Below, in pieces: positions 43,387 through 52,138 of a DNA stretch of 64,000 nt. This stretch comes from Geodermatophilus obscurus (GTDB lineage Bacteria; Actinomycetota; Actinomycetes; Mycobacteriales; Geodermatophilaceae). Under the pieces are notes generated by a model. It had not been told where the DNA came from, made no database searches, and saw only the letters and a program-made list of their open reading frames with translations. The translations under genes and the position numbers were made by a program. The number at the start of each line of letters is the position of its first letter. The first letter of the stretch is position 1. The stretch covers positions 62,001-126,000 of the forward strand of contig NZ_FRDM01000005.1 in the NCBI RefSeq assembly GCF_900143215.1, written 5' to 3'.

Positions 43387-43968
43387 TCAACGGCGCATCC
43401 GATAGCGCAGATGGAGCACCCGGTTGCCCTGAAGCACCGCGTCGGGGTCCTCCAACAAGTGCTGCGCGTGGACCGACCCGAAGTAGCGCTTGCCGGACCC
43501 GAACACAACGGGTACGACGTCCATGCGCACCTCGTCGATCAGCCCCGCGGCAAGCACCTGGCCACCGACGTCGCCGGCGGCGACCTCGACTGTGCGGTCA
43601 CCCGCGAGCTCCTGCGCCTTGGTCACGGCTGCCTCAACGCCGTCGACAAAGTGAAATGGCGCCGCTGGGTCCCAGCCCTCGGGCATCGGCCGGTGGGTCA
43701 CGACGACTACGTGGTCGATCCCGCTCGGAGGCTTCCCGTCCCAGCCGTCCGTGATGTCGAAGACGTGGCGGCCGGCGATCGTGACTCCGATCTGGTCCCA
43801 GTACGGCCGGGTGTAGGCGTGAGACGTCTGCGACACCTTCAACGCGCCGCTGTCGTCCAACGGGACGTCACCGCTGGTCAACCAGTCGAACAGCGGTCCG
43901 GGCTGATCGTGCTCGTCGGCGATGAAGCCGTCCACCGACACCGAGGCGTACATGACCACCTTGCCCAC
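43387..43968 (-). CDS. Dihydrofolate reductase-family (RibD C-terminal) protein
   Basis: A 193-residue NADPH-dependent reductase. The start GKVVMYASVSVDGFIADEHD is the family hallmark. WDQIGVTIAGRHVFDITDGW and the cofactor segment VEVAAGDVGGQVLAAGLIDEV follow, and it ends LRYRMRR. Such stand-alone domains reduce pterin- or flavin-like substrates; true folate synthesis is doubtful. GTG 43968 has AGGAGA upstream. It lies 62 bases after the AraC regulator gene on the same strand, a frequent pairing, so it may be a target of that regulator. Confidence 0.87.
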   Translation of the reverse strand: MGKVVMYASVSVDGFIADEHDQPGPLFDWLTSGDVPLDDSGALKVSQTSHAYTRPYWDQIGVTIAGRHVFDITDGWDGKPPSGIDHVVVVTHRPMPEGWDPAAPFHFVDGVEAAVTKAQELAGDRTVEVAAGDVGGQVLAAGLIDEVRMDVVPVVFGSGKRYFGSVHAQHLLEDPDAVLQGNRVLHLRYRMRR

Positions 43969-44030
43969 GGGCTCTCCTATGCTTGGGGCCCTCAGATTAA
44001 CGATTGGTGGGCTGTCGCTCTTGTAAGGAA

Positions 44031-44873
44031 TCAATCGGCCGGCAGCGGCCAGCTGTCCAGCACGTGGCCAGGATGTTCGCGCAGGAACCGCCGCCGGACT
44101 TCGACGTACCGCGTCGGCGTGAGCCCGGTGAAGGCCCGGAACTCATGGCCGAAGTGGGCCTGGTCGAAGTAGCCTGCTCTACCGGCGAGGTCGGCCCAGT
44201 CGATCGGTCCGGCGGGGTCGATCGCGAAGACGGTGGCGGCAAATCGGTGGGTGCGGGCCAGCCGCTTCGGGGTGACGCCAATGAGGTCCTTGAACCGCTG
44301 CGCCAGATGAGTGCTGCTGACACCGGCTGCCACGCTCAGGTCGCCGATCGCCACCGCCCCGTTGGTCGCCGCGATGATGCTGCTCGTGTGGCGGACCAGC
44401 CGCAGGCCGGCGATCTCGCACAGCCGGCGCAGTAGCTCCTGCTCGAGCAGCGTCAACATCTCCTGCGGTCCGTCCGCCGTGGCCAGCCGGTCTCGCAGCT
44501 CAGCAACTGCGGGTCGGCCCCAGATCTGCTCCATTGTCACCGGCCGGTCACACAGCTCGGCCGCGGGCATCGGCAGGAACGGCGCCAGCCCCCACGGCTT
44601 GAAGTGCACGCCGACGGACCGGGTCCGGAGTGGGTAGCCGAACTCCCACGCGCAGGTGGGCATGGTGACCACGCAGCCGTCGGCGTACTCGGCCGTCTGA
44701 ATGTCGGTGCCGGCGCGGATGCGAAACGGCGCCCCGAGGTTGACGATGAGCAACGCGGACGGCGGCGGCAGCGTCAGCCGGGCGTACGGCGGCGCACCCT
44801 CCAGGTAATAGAGGTCGTCGATCAGCCCATCCAACGGCGGTCGCGGCACTCTGGACGCGTACTTCACGCCCAC
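44031..44873 (-). CDS. AraC-family transcriptional regulator
   Basis: A regulator of about 280 residues. The N-terminal half is a ligand-binding domain of the DUF6597/AraC type (LDGLIDDLYYLEGAPPYARL). The C-terminal double helix-turn-helix (about 180-275) shows VAIGDLSVAAGVSSTHLAQRF and WADLAGRAGYFDQAHFGHEF, then FTGLTPTRYVEVRRRF. The start is uncertain: GTG 44873 (VGVKYASRVPRPP) or GTG 44903, ten residues longer. The likely target is the adjacent reductase gene. The inducer is unknown. Confidence 0.87.
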   Translation of the reverse strand: MGVKYASRVPRPPLDGLIDDLYYLEGAPPYARLTLPPPSALLIVNLGAPFRIRAGTDIQTAEYADGCVVTMPTCAWEFGYPLRTRSVGVHFKPWGLAPFLPMPAAELCDRPVTMEQIWGRPAVAELRDRLATADGPQEMLTLLEQELLRRLCEIAGLRLVRHTSSIIAATNGAVAIGDLSVAAGVSSTHLAQRFKDLIGVTPKRLARTHRFAATVFAIDPAGPIDWADLAGRAGYFDQAHFGHEFRAFTGLTPTRYVEVRRRFLREHPGHVLDSWPLPAD

Positions 44874-45500
44874 AGCATCGCCGACGCCCCGCTCCGACCA
44901 CACCCTTCCGACGAGCCAGATCCCAGACGGGCAACTGCCGCGGCGGTGCTGTCACGACGACCCATGGCACCCGTCCGCGGACGGCCGGTAGGCGACCGAC
45001 TACCGGCACGGTCGGGTATGCCGTAAGCCGAACGTTAACTGGGAACATCGCAGGCGGGAACGAGTCCACGGGAGGCCGTCCCGTGAGACCCGCCCGGTGA
45101 CCTGTCCCGCAGCGGTGGGACAACCGGGGCACCCTCATGACACTCCTCATGGCGGGGAGAGCTGCGTCGTCCATCCGCTGTACGGCGCCCATCACCCCAT
45201 CGGCTGTGCGGAAGAACTGAGACGCCCGTGAGTCAGTGCCACCGGCACAGCGGGACGTCATCGTCGCGAGGAACCAGCCAGCCGTCATCCTGTCTACGAT
45301 CAGCGACTGTTGTTAATGGCCAATGGAAAGACGCCTGCGATTGCCCGCAGCCGTCAGCAACCAACGCTTATCGCTAACAAGCAGGTCTTTACGTCAGAAC
45401 GGTACGCATGCTACCAATAGCGTTAGTCCGGGCCCCGCTTCGCGGGGCCCGCTGCCGTTTCTAGGGGTGGCATGTTGGTCATTTTCGGCAGGCGTTGGCA
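44874..45500. other. Non-coding stretch between the AraC gene and the relaxase remnant
   Basis: No convincing gene is seen. The part 45290-45420 is clearly richer in A and T than its surroundings and contains no long frame. It ends in the hairpin at 45429. It may be leftover mobile-element DNA. Confidence 0.5.
45429..45451. terminator. Short perfect hairpin before the relaxase remnant
   Basis: CGGGCCCCGC and GCGGGGCCCG flank a three-base TTC loop. It could stop transcription in either direction; GTTT follows on the plus strand after a few bases. Confidence 0.6.
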
Positions 45501-46962
45501 ATGCACGGCGGAATGAAGGTCTACGCCGGCACGCCGACGGCGGCCCGCCACTACGTAGAGGCCGACCGGGGCAGGGGAGCGGGTCGGGGTCGGGGACCGG
45601 ATCGCCACCCGGCGCAACGACCGCGACCTCGGCGTGGCCAACCGCGACACCTGGACCGTCGTCGCCGTCGGCTGCGACAGGGATCTGGCCGTCGTCCCGG
45701 CCGAGGTCACCCCGACCAACGCCGCTCCTGCTGGTGTTACCCCGGCGGGGGAGCGGGTGCTGCCGGTCGGCTACGTCACCTCACACGTCGAGCTGGCCTA
45801 CGCCAGCACCGCGCACGGGGTGCAAGGTGACACCGTCACCGCAGCGCACCTGGTGGTCGGCGAGCACACCGGCGCAGCGGCGGCCTATGTGGGGATGACC
45901 CGCGGGCGCACCGCCAACACCGCCCACCTGGTCGCCACCGACCTGGATCAGGCGCGCGACGAGCGGATCGCCGTGTTCGGCCGCGACCGCGCCGACCTCG
46001 GCCCCGGTCACGCCGCTACGCAGGCCGCCGCCCAGGCCGCCCGCTACGCCCAGCCCCACCTGCTCGAGCAGGTGCTGGCCGAGCTGCAGCAGGCGTGGAC
46101 GGTTGAGCAGCGCAGCCTCGACCGGCTGGCTGTCCTGCAGCCCTGGTGCGACGACCTGCGCCAGGCCGTGGCGCTGGAAGCCGCGCACGGTGGTGAGCTG
46201 GTCCGGCTGGACGCCGAATATCGGCGGGCGGACCTGGCCGCCCAGCAGGCGACGCGGCGGGCCGAGGCCGCCGATGCCACCTTCACCGAGGAGGCCGGCC
46301 GAATCCACGAGGGCCTGCTCGCCGCCTGGGACGACGACCGCGGCGCCGCCCGCGCCGCGGCGAAGGTGGTGCTCGATGGGCCCGGCTGGTGGGGGCTCAA
46401 GCGCACCCCCGTCGCCCGCGCCAAGGAGCAACTGGCCGGCTGGGCCGACCGGTGGCGCCCCCACCTGCCCGACCTGCCCATCGATTTCGAACGACTCGCG
46501 CGGGTGGCCGACCGGTCCGACGACCGGTCGGCGCTGTGGCGGGCATTCAACGCCACCGCCAAGGCCGCCGTCCGGGCCGGCGAACAGGCCCAGGCTGCTC
46601 TGACTGACGCCCACCGTCGGCGCAGGGAGCGGCTGGCTCCGCTCGGACCGGCCGCCTGGACGCCGGACCCGGCCGGGGCGCTGGCCGCCTTCGAGGGCTA
46701 CGTCGTCACGGCCCGGCAGGAGCTGGCCGACGCCCGGGCGCGCATCGCGCGACTGGCCACCGAGACGGCCCTGCTGGGCCAGCCGCCCGACCGGCTTAAC
46801 GTCGCCCGCGACGCCTGGCGCGCCCGCTACGCCGCCGAGCACCGGCAGAGCTCGGCCGCCACGCCGGACCCGGCCGGCTACCCGGCGGGAGTCTCGCGGC
46901 CGGAGCCCGAGCGCCACGGGCCACGGCCAGCACGCGATGTCACCCCGAGCCTGGGGCGGTGA
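45501..46962 (+). pseudogene. MobF/TraA conjugative relaxase with internal deletion
   Basis: The first codons read MHGGMKVYAGTPTAARHYVE, the N-terminus of actinobacterial TrwC/TraA relaxases. After about 25 residues the sequence jumps to the helicase part in another frame (VGDRIATRRNDRDLGVANRD). It continues through YASTAHGVQGDTVTAAHLVV and YVGMTRGRTANTAHL, the last RecD/UvrD-type helicase motifs, to a stop at 46962. Roughly 900-1000 residues are missing, including the catalytic Tyr and His cluster and the Walker A site. The remaining C-terminal frame (45634-46962) is open and coiled-coil-rich but cannot nick DNA. Confidence 0.8.
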
Positions 46963-47148
46963 GCGAGGGGCTGGTCGTCACCGGGCCGCGGCCGCCCCCC
47001 AGCGGGACTGCAGCGCCCGGGGGGTGCAACAGGAGGAAAACAGGAGGTCGACTGAAGAAGTTGGCTGTGGGCTGTCACCAACGGCCGCGAAATCGCGCCT
47101 TCTACAGCTGGCAACCGACCCATGCCCGCCGAGCCCTCGGAGGCCGCC

Positions 47149-47382
47149 ATGCCCGACCAGATCCCCGGCCGCCACCACACCGCCGCGCCCACGTCCGTGC
47201 TGCTCACCATCGGCGAAGCTGCCCAACTGCTGCGCACCCCGGTCGCCACCCTGCGGTACTGGCGCCACCTGGGCACCGGCCCGCACTCCTTCCGGCTCGG
47301 CCGCCGCGTCCTCTACCGCCGCGACGATCTGCGTGCATGGATCGACGCCCGGCATGATGCGGACAGCGCCGGCCGGTCTTGA
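47149..47382 (+). CDS. xis: Excisionase-like helix-turn-helix protein
   Basis: A 77-residue MerR/excisionase-type DNA-binding protein: LLTIGEAAQLLRTPVATLRYWRHLG, then GPHSFRLGRRVLYRRDDLRAWI. These small proteins bend DNA at attachment sites and tip the integrase toward excision. ATG 47149 was chosen for CGGAGG five bases upstream; ATG 47122 lacks one. It lies 12 bases before a toxin-like gene and less than 1 kb from the integrase, the expected place for an island excisionase. The gene symbol is by function, not proven orthology. Confidence 0.8.
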   Translation: MPDQIPGRHHTAAPTSVLLTIGEAAQLLRTPVATLRYWRHLGTGPHSFRLGRRVLYRRDDLRAWIDARHDADSAGRS

Positions 47383-47393
47383 CGAGGATTGTT

Positions 47394-47669
47394 GTGTCCG
47401 ACAATACTGGTCCTTTGGAGATCCGGTTCACCCAGTCGGCGCGCAAGCACCGCATCGGCCGGGCCTCCGCCCGGCACGTGCTGGCCACCGCCGAGGCGAC
47501 CGCGGTCACCACGACCAGCGGTGCCGACGCCTGGCTGTACGTCGGACCCGACGAACGGGGGCGGGAACTGGAGATCATCGCCCTCGAGGTGCACCCGGCC
47601 GACGGCGGGCAGTCCTACCTGCTGGTCATCCACGTCATGCCGACCCAGCTCCGAGGAGACCGCTCATGA
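47394..47669 (+). CDS. BrnT/RelE-like toxin candidate
   Basis: A 91-residue protein of a beta-rich RelE/BrnT-like type: IRFTQSARKHRIGRASARHV, then DAWLYVGPDERGRELEIIAL and the closing YLLVIHVMPTQLR. The HVMPT-x-x-R end is typical of a group of predicted toxins always paired with a ribbon-helix-helix partner. Known relatives cut mRNA at the ribosome. GTG 47394 has GAGGA five bases upstream. The stop overlaps the antitoxin ATG (ATGA), confirming a pair. Confidence 0.72.
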   Translation: MSDNTGPLEIRFTQSARKHRIGRASARHVLATAEATAVTTTSGADAWLYVGPDERGRELEIIALEVHPADGGQSYLLVIHVMPTQLRGDRS

Positions 47670-47980
47670 ACGACGAGCACCGGCCCGCTGTCACCCCCGA
47701 CTCGCCGATCGGCCCGGACGTCGACCTCGACGCCGAGGACGTCCGGTTGGCCGACGGAACCCGGCTGACCGAGCAGCGCGCCGCCGAGATCGTCGACGAG
47801 GTCCGCCGCCGCGGCGGCCGGCCCTCCCTCACCGGAGAAGCCGCCGCCTCACCGCGCATCGCCTTCCGCGTCACTCCCGGTGTCCGCGACCGCGCAGCCC
47901 AGGTCGCCGCCCGAGAGGGCAAGACCGTCTCCCAGCTCGCTCGCGAGGCACTCGAGGCCCGAGTCGCCACGGAGCCCTAG
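47666..47980 (+). CDS. Ribbon-helix-helix antitoxin candidate
   Basis: A 104-residue protein. The N-terminal half is acidic (DVDLDAEDVRLADGTRLTEQ). The C-terminal half, RGGRPSLTGEAAASPRIAFR then AAREGKTVSQLAREALEARV, is the ribbon-helix-helix DNA-binding part that would also repress the pair. GAGGAGA lies eight bases upstream of the ATG. It overlaps the toxin gene, and the integrase follows after 57 bases. The order toxin then antitoxin resembles HigBA and BrnTA loci. Confidence 0.75.
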   Translation: MNDEHRPAVTPDSPIGPDVDLDAEDVRLADGTRLTEQRAAEIVDEVRRRGGRPSLTGEAAASPRIAFRVTPGVRDRAAQVAAREGKTVSQLAREALEARVATEP

Positions 47981-48037
47981 AACTCCTCACGCAGAACGAC
48001 AACCGCCCTGTGCCTGCGCCACAGACAGGAGAGGCTC

Positions 48038-49186
48038 GTGGCCTTTCGCAGCATCCAGGATCGGTGGTACGTCACCGACCCGGCGACGGGGAAACGCGTG
48101 CGGAGCGCCCGCTACGGGCAGGGGATGCGCTACCGGGCGCGCTTCAAGGACGCCGCGGGCAAGAAGGTCACCCGCGCCTTTCCCGATAAGGAGAAGTCGA
48201 AGGCGCAGCGATGGCTCGACGAGGTCACGACCAGCCAGGTCACCGGGACCTATGTCGACCCGAAGACCGCCCGGACCACGGTCGCCCAGTGGTGCGAGAC
48301 CTGGCTGGCCGGCTACGCCACCCGTCGCCCCCGGACCGTGCGGCAGGCGCAGGTCCACATCGCCCAGATCGCGGCCGCGTTCGGTCCGATGCCGCTCTCG
48401 GCGGTGCGGCCGTCAGCGGTGCTGACGTGGACGGTGGAGCTCAAGGCCGGCGGCCTGGCCGACAGCTACGTCTATGCGCTGCACTCGCGCCTGTCGCAGG
48501 TCATGCGCGACGCCGTGCACGACGGGCTGCTGGCGCGCAATCCCTGTTCGCGGCGCACCTCACCAGGCACAGGCGGTCAGCGCCCCTACGTCGCCACGAC
48601 CGAGCAGGTGTGGGCGCTGCACGACACCGTCGCCGAGCACCTGCGCCCGGCGATCCTGCTCGGGGCCTTCGTCGGACTGCGGACCGCCGAGGCGGTGGGG
48701 CTGCGGGTCTGGGACGTCGACTTCATGCGCGGCGTCGTCCGGCCGGTGCAGCAGGGCGACGCGGACCCGCTCAAGAGCGAGACGTCGCGGACGCCGCTGC
48801 CCATCCCGCAGGAGCTGGCCCTGCAACTGTCGGCTGCGGTGGCGCGGTGGGGTGGGGACCACGTGGTTACCGATGGCACCGGCCGGCAGACCTCGACGTG
48901 GGCGATCGAGCGGGCCGTCCGCTCGGCCCGGCCGAAGGTCGCCGGGCTGCCCGAGGCGTTCCGGTTCCACGACCTGCGGCACTACCTGGCGTCGCTGCTG
49001 ATCGGCAGCGGCCTGGGCGTCAAGGTCGTGCAGCACCGGCTCCGGCACGGCAGCGCCAAGACGACGCTCGACACCTACGGGCATCCCTGGCCGGACAGCG
49101 ACGAGTCAGCACGGGCCGCCGTCGGTGCGGTCCTGGCGGCCCGTGCTGGAGACTCGTTGGGGACTGACAGCGCCTCTTCGCAGTAA
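48038..49186 (+). CDS. int: Tyrosine-type site-specific integrase
   Basis: A 382-residue phage/ICE-type integrase. It has an N-terminal arm-type DNA-binding domain (YRARFKDAAGKKVTRAFPDK) and a core-binding domain (about 75-170). The catalytic domain has Arg in AFVGLRTAEAVGLRV, Lys in DPLKSETSRTPLP, His-x-x-Arg in FHDLRHYLASLL, His in RLRHGSAKTT and the nucleophile Tyr in LDTYGHPWP. All catalytic residues are present, so it should be active. GTG 48038 has GGAGAGG upstream. The stop is 28 bases from the right attachment repeat in glnA. Confidence 0.95.
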   Translation: MAFRSIQDRWYVTDPATGKRVRSARYGQGMRYRARFKDAAGKKVTRAFPDKEKSKAQRWLDEVTTSQVTGTYVDPKTARTTVAQWCETWLAGYATRRPRTVRQAQVHIAQIAAAFGPMPLSAVRPSAVLTWTVELKAGGLADSYVYALHSRLSQVMRDAVHDGLLARNPCSRRTSPGTGGQRPYVATTEQVWALHDTVAEHLRPAILLGAFVGLRTAEAVGLRVWDVDFMRGVVRPVQQGDADPLKSETSRTPLPIPQELALQLSAAVARWGGDHVVTDGTGRQTSTWAIERAVRSARPKVAGLPEAFRFHDLRHYLASLLIGSGLGVKVVQHRLRHGSAKTTLDTYGHPWPDSDESARAAVGAVLAARAGDSLGTDSASSQ

Positions 49187-49212
49187 ACCTGCAGGTCAGC
49201 GCGGTGTGAGAC

Positions 49213-50646
49213 CTAGATGTCGTAGTACATCGCGAACTCGTGCGGGTGCGGGCGCAGCCGGATGGGGTCGATCTCGTTCTCCCGCTTGTACTCGATCCAC
49301 GTCTCGATCAGGTCGGGGGTGAACACCCCGCCGTCGATGAGGTACTCGTGGTCGGTCTCGAGCCGGTCGAGGACGGCGTCCAGCGAGGCCGGCACCTTCT
49401 CGATGCCCAGGGCCTCCTCGGGCGGCAGCTCGTAGAGGTCCTTGTCCACCGGGGCCGGCGGCTCGATCTTGTTCTTCACGCCGTCCAGGCCGGCCATCAG
49501 CATCGCCGAGAAGGCGAGGTAGGGGTTGGCCGACGGGTCGGGCACCCGGAACTCGATGCGCTTGGCCTTGGGGCTGTCACCGGAGATCGGGATGCGGGTG
49601 CACGCCGAGCGGTTGCGGGCCGAGTAGACCAGGTTGATCGGCGCCTCGTAGCCCGGCACCAGCCGGTGGTAGCTGTTCACCGTCGGGTTGGTGAAGGCCA
49701 GCAGGGACGGCGCATGGGCGAGCAGTCCACCGATGTAGTGCCGTGCCATGTCGGACAGACCCGCGTAGCCGGTCTCGGCGTGGAACAGCGGCTCGCCGTC
49801 CTTCCAGAGGCTCTGGTGGCAGTGCATGCCGGAACCGTTGTCACCGAACAGCGGCTTGGGCATGAACGTGACGCTCTTGCCCTCGGCCCAGGCGGTGTTC
49901 TTGACGATGTACTTGAACAGCATCAGGCTGTCGGCCGAGCGGAGCAGCGTGTCGAACTTGTAGTTGATCTCGGCCTGGCCGCCGGTGCCGACCTCGTGGT
50001 GCCCGCGCTCGAGCTCCAGGCCCGCCTCGGTCAGGTTGGTCATCATCGTCGAGCGCAGGTCGCTCTGGTGGTCGTAGGGCTCGACCGGGAAGTAGCCGCC
50101 CTTGGGCCGGGTCTTGTAGCCCAGGTTCGGGCCGCCGTTCTCGCCGGTCAGGGCACCCGAGTTCCACGAGCCCTCGACCGCGTCGATGTGGTAGTAGCCC
50201 TCGTTGATGCCGGTGCCGTGCCGGATCGAGTCGAAGACGTAGAACTCCGCCTCGGCGCCGAAGTAGGCGGTGTCGGCGATGCCGCTGGAGGCGAGGTACG
50301 CCTCGGCCTTCTTCGCCACGTTGCGCGGATCGCGGCTGTAGGCCTCGCGCGTGATCGGGTCGTGGATGAAGAAGTTGACGTTCAGCGTCTTGTGCCGGCG
50401 GAACGGGTCGAGGAAGGCGCTGTTGGCGTCCGGCAGCAGCAGCATGTCGGACTCGTTGATCGCCTGGAACCCCCGGATCGAGGACCCGTCGAAGCCGAGG
50501 CCCTCGGAGAACGTGTCTTCCCCGAAGGTGGATGCCGGGATCGTGAAGTGCTGCATGACGCCGGGCAGGTCGCAGAAGCGGACGTCGACGTACTCGACGT
50601 CGTTGTCGCGGATGTAGGCGGCGACCTCGTCGGGACTGGTGAACAT
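49213..50646 (-). CDS. glnA: Type I glutamine synthetase, adenylylated form
   Basis: A 477-residue main ammonia-assimilating enzyme, a dodecamer in the cytosol. Motifs include [66 protein letters not shown] and, near residue 400, [12 protein letters not shown], the adenylylation site for GlnE. The start has GGAGGATC just upstream, with a possible -10 TAGGTT at 50681-50686. The last codons EFAMYYDI lie inside the attachment repeat, and the stop is TAG here but TGA in the displaced copies. No terminator hairpin is seen downstream, where the integrase gene converges. Confidence 0.97.
   Translation of the reverse strand: MFTSPDEVAAYIRDNDVEYVDVRFCDLPGVMQHFTIPASTFGEDTFSEGLGFDGSSIRGFQAINESDMLLLPDANSAFLDPFRRHKTLNVNFFIHDPITREAYSRDPRNVAKKAEAYLASSGIADTAYFGAEAEFYVFDSIRHGTGINEGYYHIDAVEGSWNSGALTGENGGPNLGYKTRPKGGYFPVEPYDHQSDLRSTMMTNLTEAGLELERGHHEVGTGGQAEINYKFDTLLRSADSLMLFKYIVKNTAWAEGKSVTFMPKPLFGDNGSGMHCHQSLWKDGEPLFHAETGYAGLSDMARHYIGGLLAHAPSLLAFTNPTVNSYHRLVPGYEAPINLVYSARNRSACTRIPISGDSPKAKRIEFRVPDPSANPYLAFSAMLMAGLDGVKNKIEPPAPVDKDLYELPPEEALGIEKVPASLDAVLDRLETDHEYLIDGGVFTPDLIETWIEYKRENEIDPIRLRPHPHEFAMYYDI
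49215..49240. repeat. Right attachment site (attR) of the glnA island
   Basis: A 26-bp direct repeat identical to 36251-36276, made of the final codons of glnA. Confidence 0.85.
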
Positions 50647-50799
50647 CGATCCTCCGGGTTGGGGCGGACAGCCGATGGCGAACCTACGAGCGGGCGGTTG
50701 CCCCCGGGTGTCTCAGGTGTTTCCGCGCGGTAACAACGGCTTCCGGCGTGTCGCCGGCCCGTTGCCCGTCGGCCGGACGGGCGTTCTGCGGGCGCCTCC

Positions 50800-50805
50800 T
50801 AGGCT
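50800..50805 (+). promoter_or_regulatory. Candidate -10 box for the RDD gene
   Basis: TAGGCT ends 7 bases before the ATG at 50813, fitting a leaderless transcript. The divergent glnA promoter region is 50647-50700. Confidence 0.45.
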
Positions 50806-50812
50806 TGGGCTC

Positions 50813-51232
50813 ATGGTCGGGGACGCGCAGCCACCCTCTCAGGAGCGCCCGCGTGGCGCCGCACTGGGACTGCCCTCCGGCGGTCCCGGTTCGCTGGCCA
50901 CCTTCACCAGCCGGGTCGGTGCCTTCTCCCTCGACGCGATCGCCGCGGCGCTGGTCGCGGGCCTGTTCACCGCCCCCTCGCTACCCGGCAACTGGAGCCT
51001 GCTGTCGTTCGGGCTGATCGCCGTGGTCACCCTGGTCGTCTTCGGGCAGACGCCGGGCATGCGGCTGCTCGGGCTGCGGCTGGCCCATCCGCGGCCCGGG
51101 CAACGGCTGGCCCTGTGGCGGGCCGTCGTCCGCACGGGCCTGCTGATGCTGCTGGTGCCCGCCCTCGTGGTGGACGCCGACGGGCGCGGGCTGCACGAAC
51201 GGCTGACCGACACCGCCGTCGTCCGGGGCTGA
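50813..51232 (+). CDS. RDD-family membrane protein
   Basis: A 139-residue protein with three membrane helices. The RDD signature residues appear in FTSRVGAFSLDAIAAALVAG (Arg, Asp) and QTPGMRLLGLRLAHP. The C-terminal GLHERLTDTAVV is also typical. RDD proteins are transport- or ion-related in a few cases but mostly uncharacterised. The order glnA / RDD / DUF4191 / lipA is conserved in actinobacteria, with RDD facing away from glnA as here. A perfect palindromic terminator follows. Confidence 0.88.
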   Translation: MVGDAQPPSQERPRGAALGLPSGGPGSLATFTSRVGAFSLDAIAAALVAGLFTAPSLPGNWSLLSFGLIAVVTLVVFGQTPGMRLLGLRLAHPRPGQRLALWRAVVRTGLLMLLVPALVVDADGRGLHERLTDTAVVRG

Positions 51233-51237
51233 ACGCA

Positions 51238-51273
51238 CGAGAGCCCCCGTGCCGGCCGGCACGGGGGCTCTCG
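51238..51273. terminator. Perfect 36-bp palindromic terminator
   Basis: CGAGAGCCCCCGTGCCGG and its exact complement with no unpaired bases. It separates the convergent RDD and DUF4191 genes and should work in both directions. Confidence 0.85.
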
Positions 51274-51283
51274 TCGCGTCGTC

Positions 51284-52126
51284 CTACCGCCGGCGCACCT
51301 GGCGCTGGCTGACCGTCATCTGACGGCCGCCGGGCATCGGGCCGCCGGGGACCGGCAGCCGCGCCCCGCCGAGCGCGGCGACCCGCTTGCGCAGGGCGTT
51401 GAGCTCGCCGCCGGAGAGGTTGCGGGGCAGCTTCATCACGTGCGCGCTGAGCTTGCGCAGCGGCACCTGACCCTCCTCGTCGCCGACGAGGAGGTCGTAG
51501 ATCGGGGCGTCACCGGCGATGCGGGCGATGCGCTTCTTCTCTTGGGCCAGCAGGGGGCGGACCCGGGAGGGCGAGCCCTCGCCGACCAGGATGACGCCGG
51601 GACGGCCGAGCACCCGGTGCACGGCGTCCAGCTGCGTGGTGCCGGCGACGCCGGAGGAGACCTGCCAGTCGCCGCGCATGCCCTCGAGCACCCACGCCGC
51701 GGCGCCGGGCTGACCCTCCACCTGGCGGTAGGCCGAGCCCTGCGCGCGGCGGCCGAAGACGATCATCGCGGCCAGCGCGCCGAAGAGGATCGCGATGGGC
51801 AGGAAGAGGAACGGCGCCCCGAAGAGGATGGCGATCAGCTCGATGACGGCGGCCACCGCGACGAAGGCGATCAGCATGACCCAGGGCAGCTTGGGGTCGT
51901 TCTTGCGGGTCAGCGAGTAGGCCTGCTTGATCATGCGGGCCTGGTTGCCGACCTTCTTCAGCCGGCCGACCTTGGGCCGGCCGTCCTTGCCGACCTTCCC
52001 CGCACCCCGGCCGGAGGCCGTGGCCCCGGTCGATCCGCCCCGTCGGCGGAATCGGGAGCCGGGACCGGTGGCGGCCTTGCCGGTGCCGGCGGGCGCGGGG
52101 GAGTCGGTGGGCCTGCTGCGTGCCAT
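51284..52126 (-). CDS. DUF4191 membrane protein
   Basis: A 280-residue protein with two adjacent membrane helices (LPWVMLIAFVAVAAVIELIA and FLFLPIAILFGALAAMIVFG, about residues 80-125). The flanking conserved segments are QARMIKQAYSLTRKNDPKLP and GSAYRQVEGQPGAAAWVLE. The cytoplasmic C-terminal domain ends MKLPRNLSGGELNALRKRV. DUF4191 proteins accompany lipA throughout the actinobacteria with no proven role. The N-terminus here is extended, Gly/Arg-rich and probably disordered. A TATCCT box on the minus strand (52133-52138) at leaderless spacing precedes the ATG. Confidence 0.9.
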   Translation of the reverse strand: MARSRPTDSPAPAGTGKAATGPGSRFRRRGGSTGATASGRGAGKVGKDGRPKVGRLKKVGNQARMIKQAYSLTRKNDPKLPWVMLIAFVAVAAVIELIAILFGAPFLFLPIAILFGALAAMIVFGRRAQGSAYRQVEGQPGAAAWVLEGMRGDWQVSSGVAGTTQLDAVHRVLGRPGVILVGEGSPSRVRPLLAQEKKRIARIAGDAPIYDLLVGDEEGQVPLRKLSAHVMKLPRNLSGGELNALRKRVAALGGARLPVPGGPMPGGRQMTVSQRQVRRR

Positions 52127-52132
52127 GTCCCC

Positions 52133-52138
52133 AGGATA
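52133..52138 (-). promoter_or_regulatory. Candidate -10 box for the DUF4191 gene
   Basis: TATCCT on the minus strand ending 6 bases before the ATG at 52126. Confidence 0.5.

Larger units (their letters stand above)
36251..49240. mobile_element. Integrated element at the glnA1 3' end (decayed integrative element)
   Basis: Exact 26-bp direct repeats of the glnA 3' end bound 13 kb. The integrase gene (48038-49186) is next to the right repeat, the usual layout for a tyrosine-recombinase island. An excisionase-like gene and a toxin-antitoxin pair precede it. A MobF relaxase remnant shows a conjugative origin. An IS481 remnant, an inverted ABC gene and other pseudogenes show decay. Cargo includes a two-component system, AraC regulator, reductase, membrane proteins and a ferritin-like protein. 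Integration leaves GlnA intact because the repeat restores its last codons. Confidence 0.83.
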
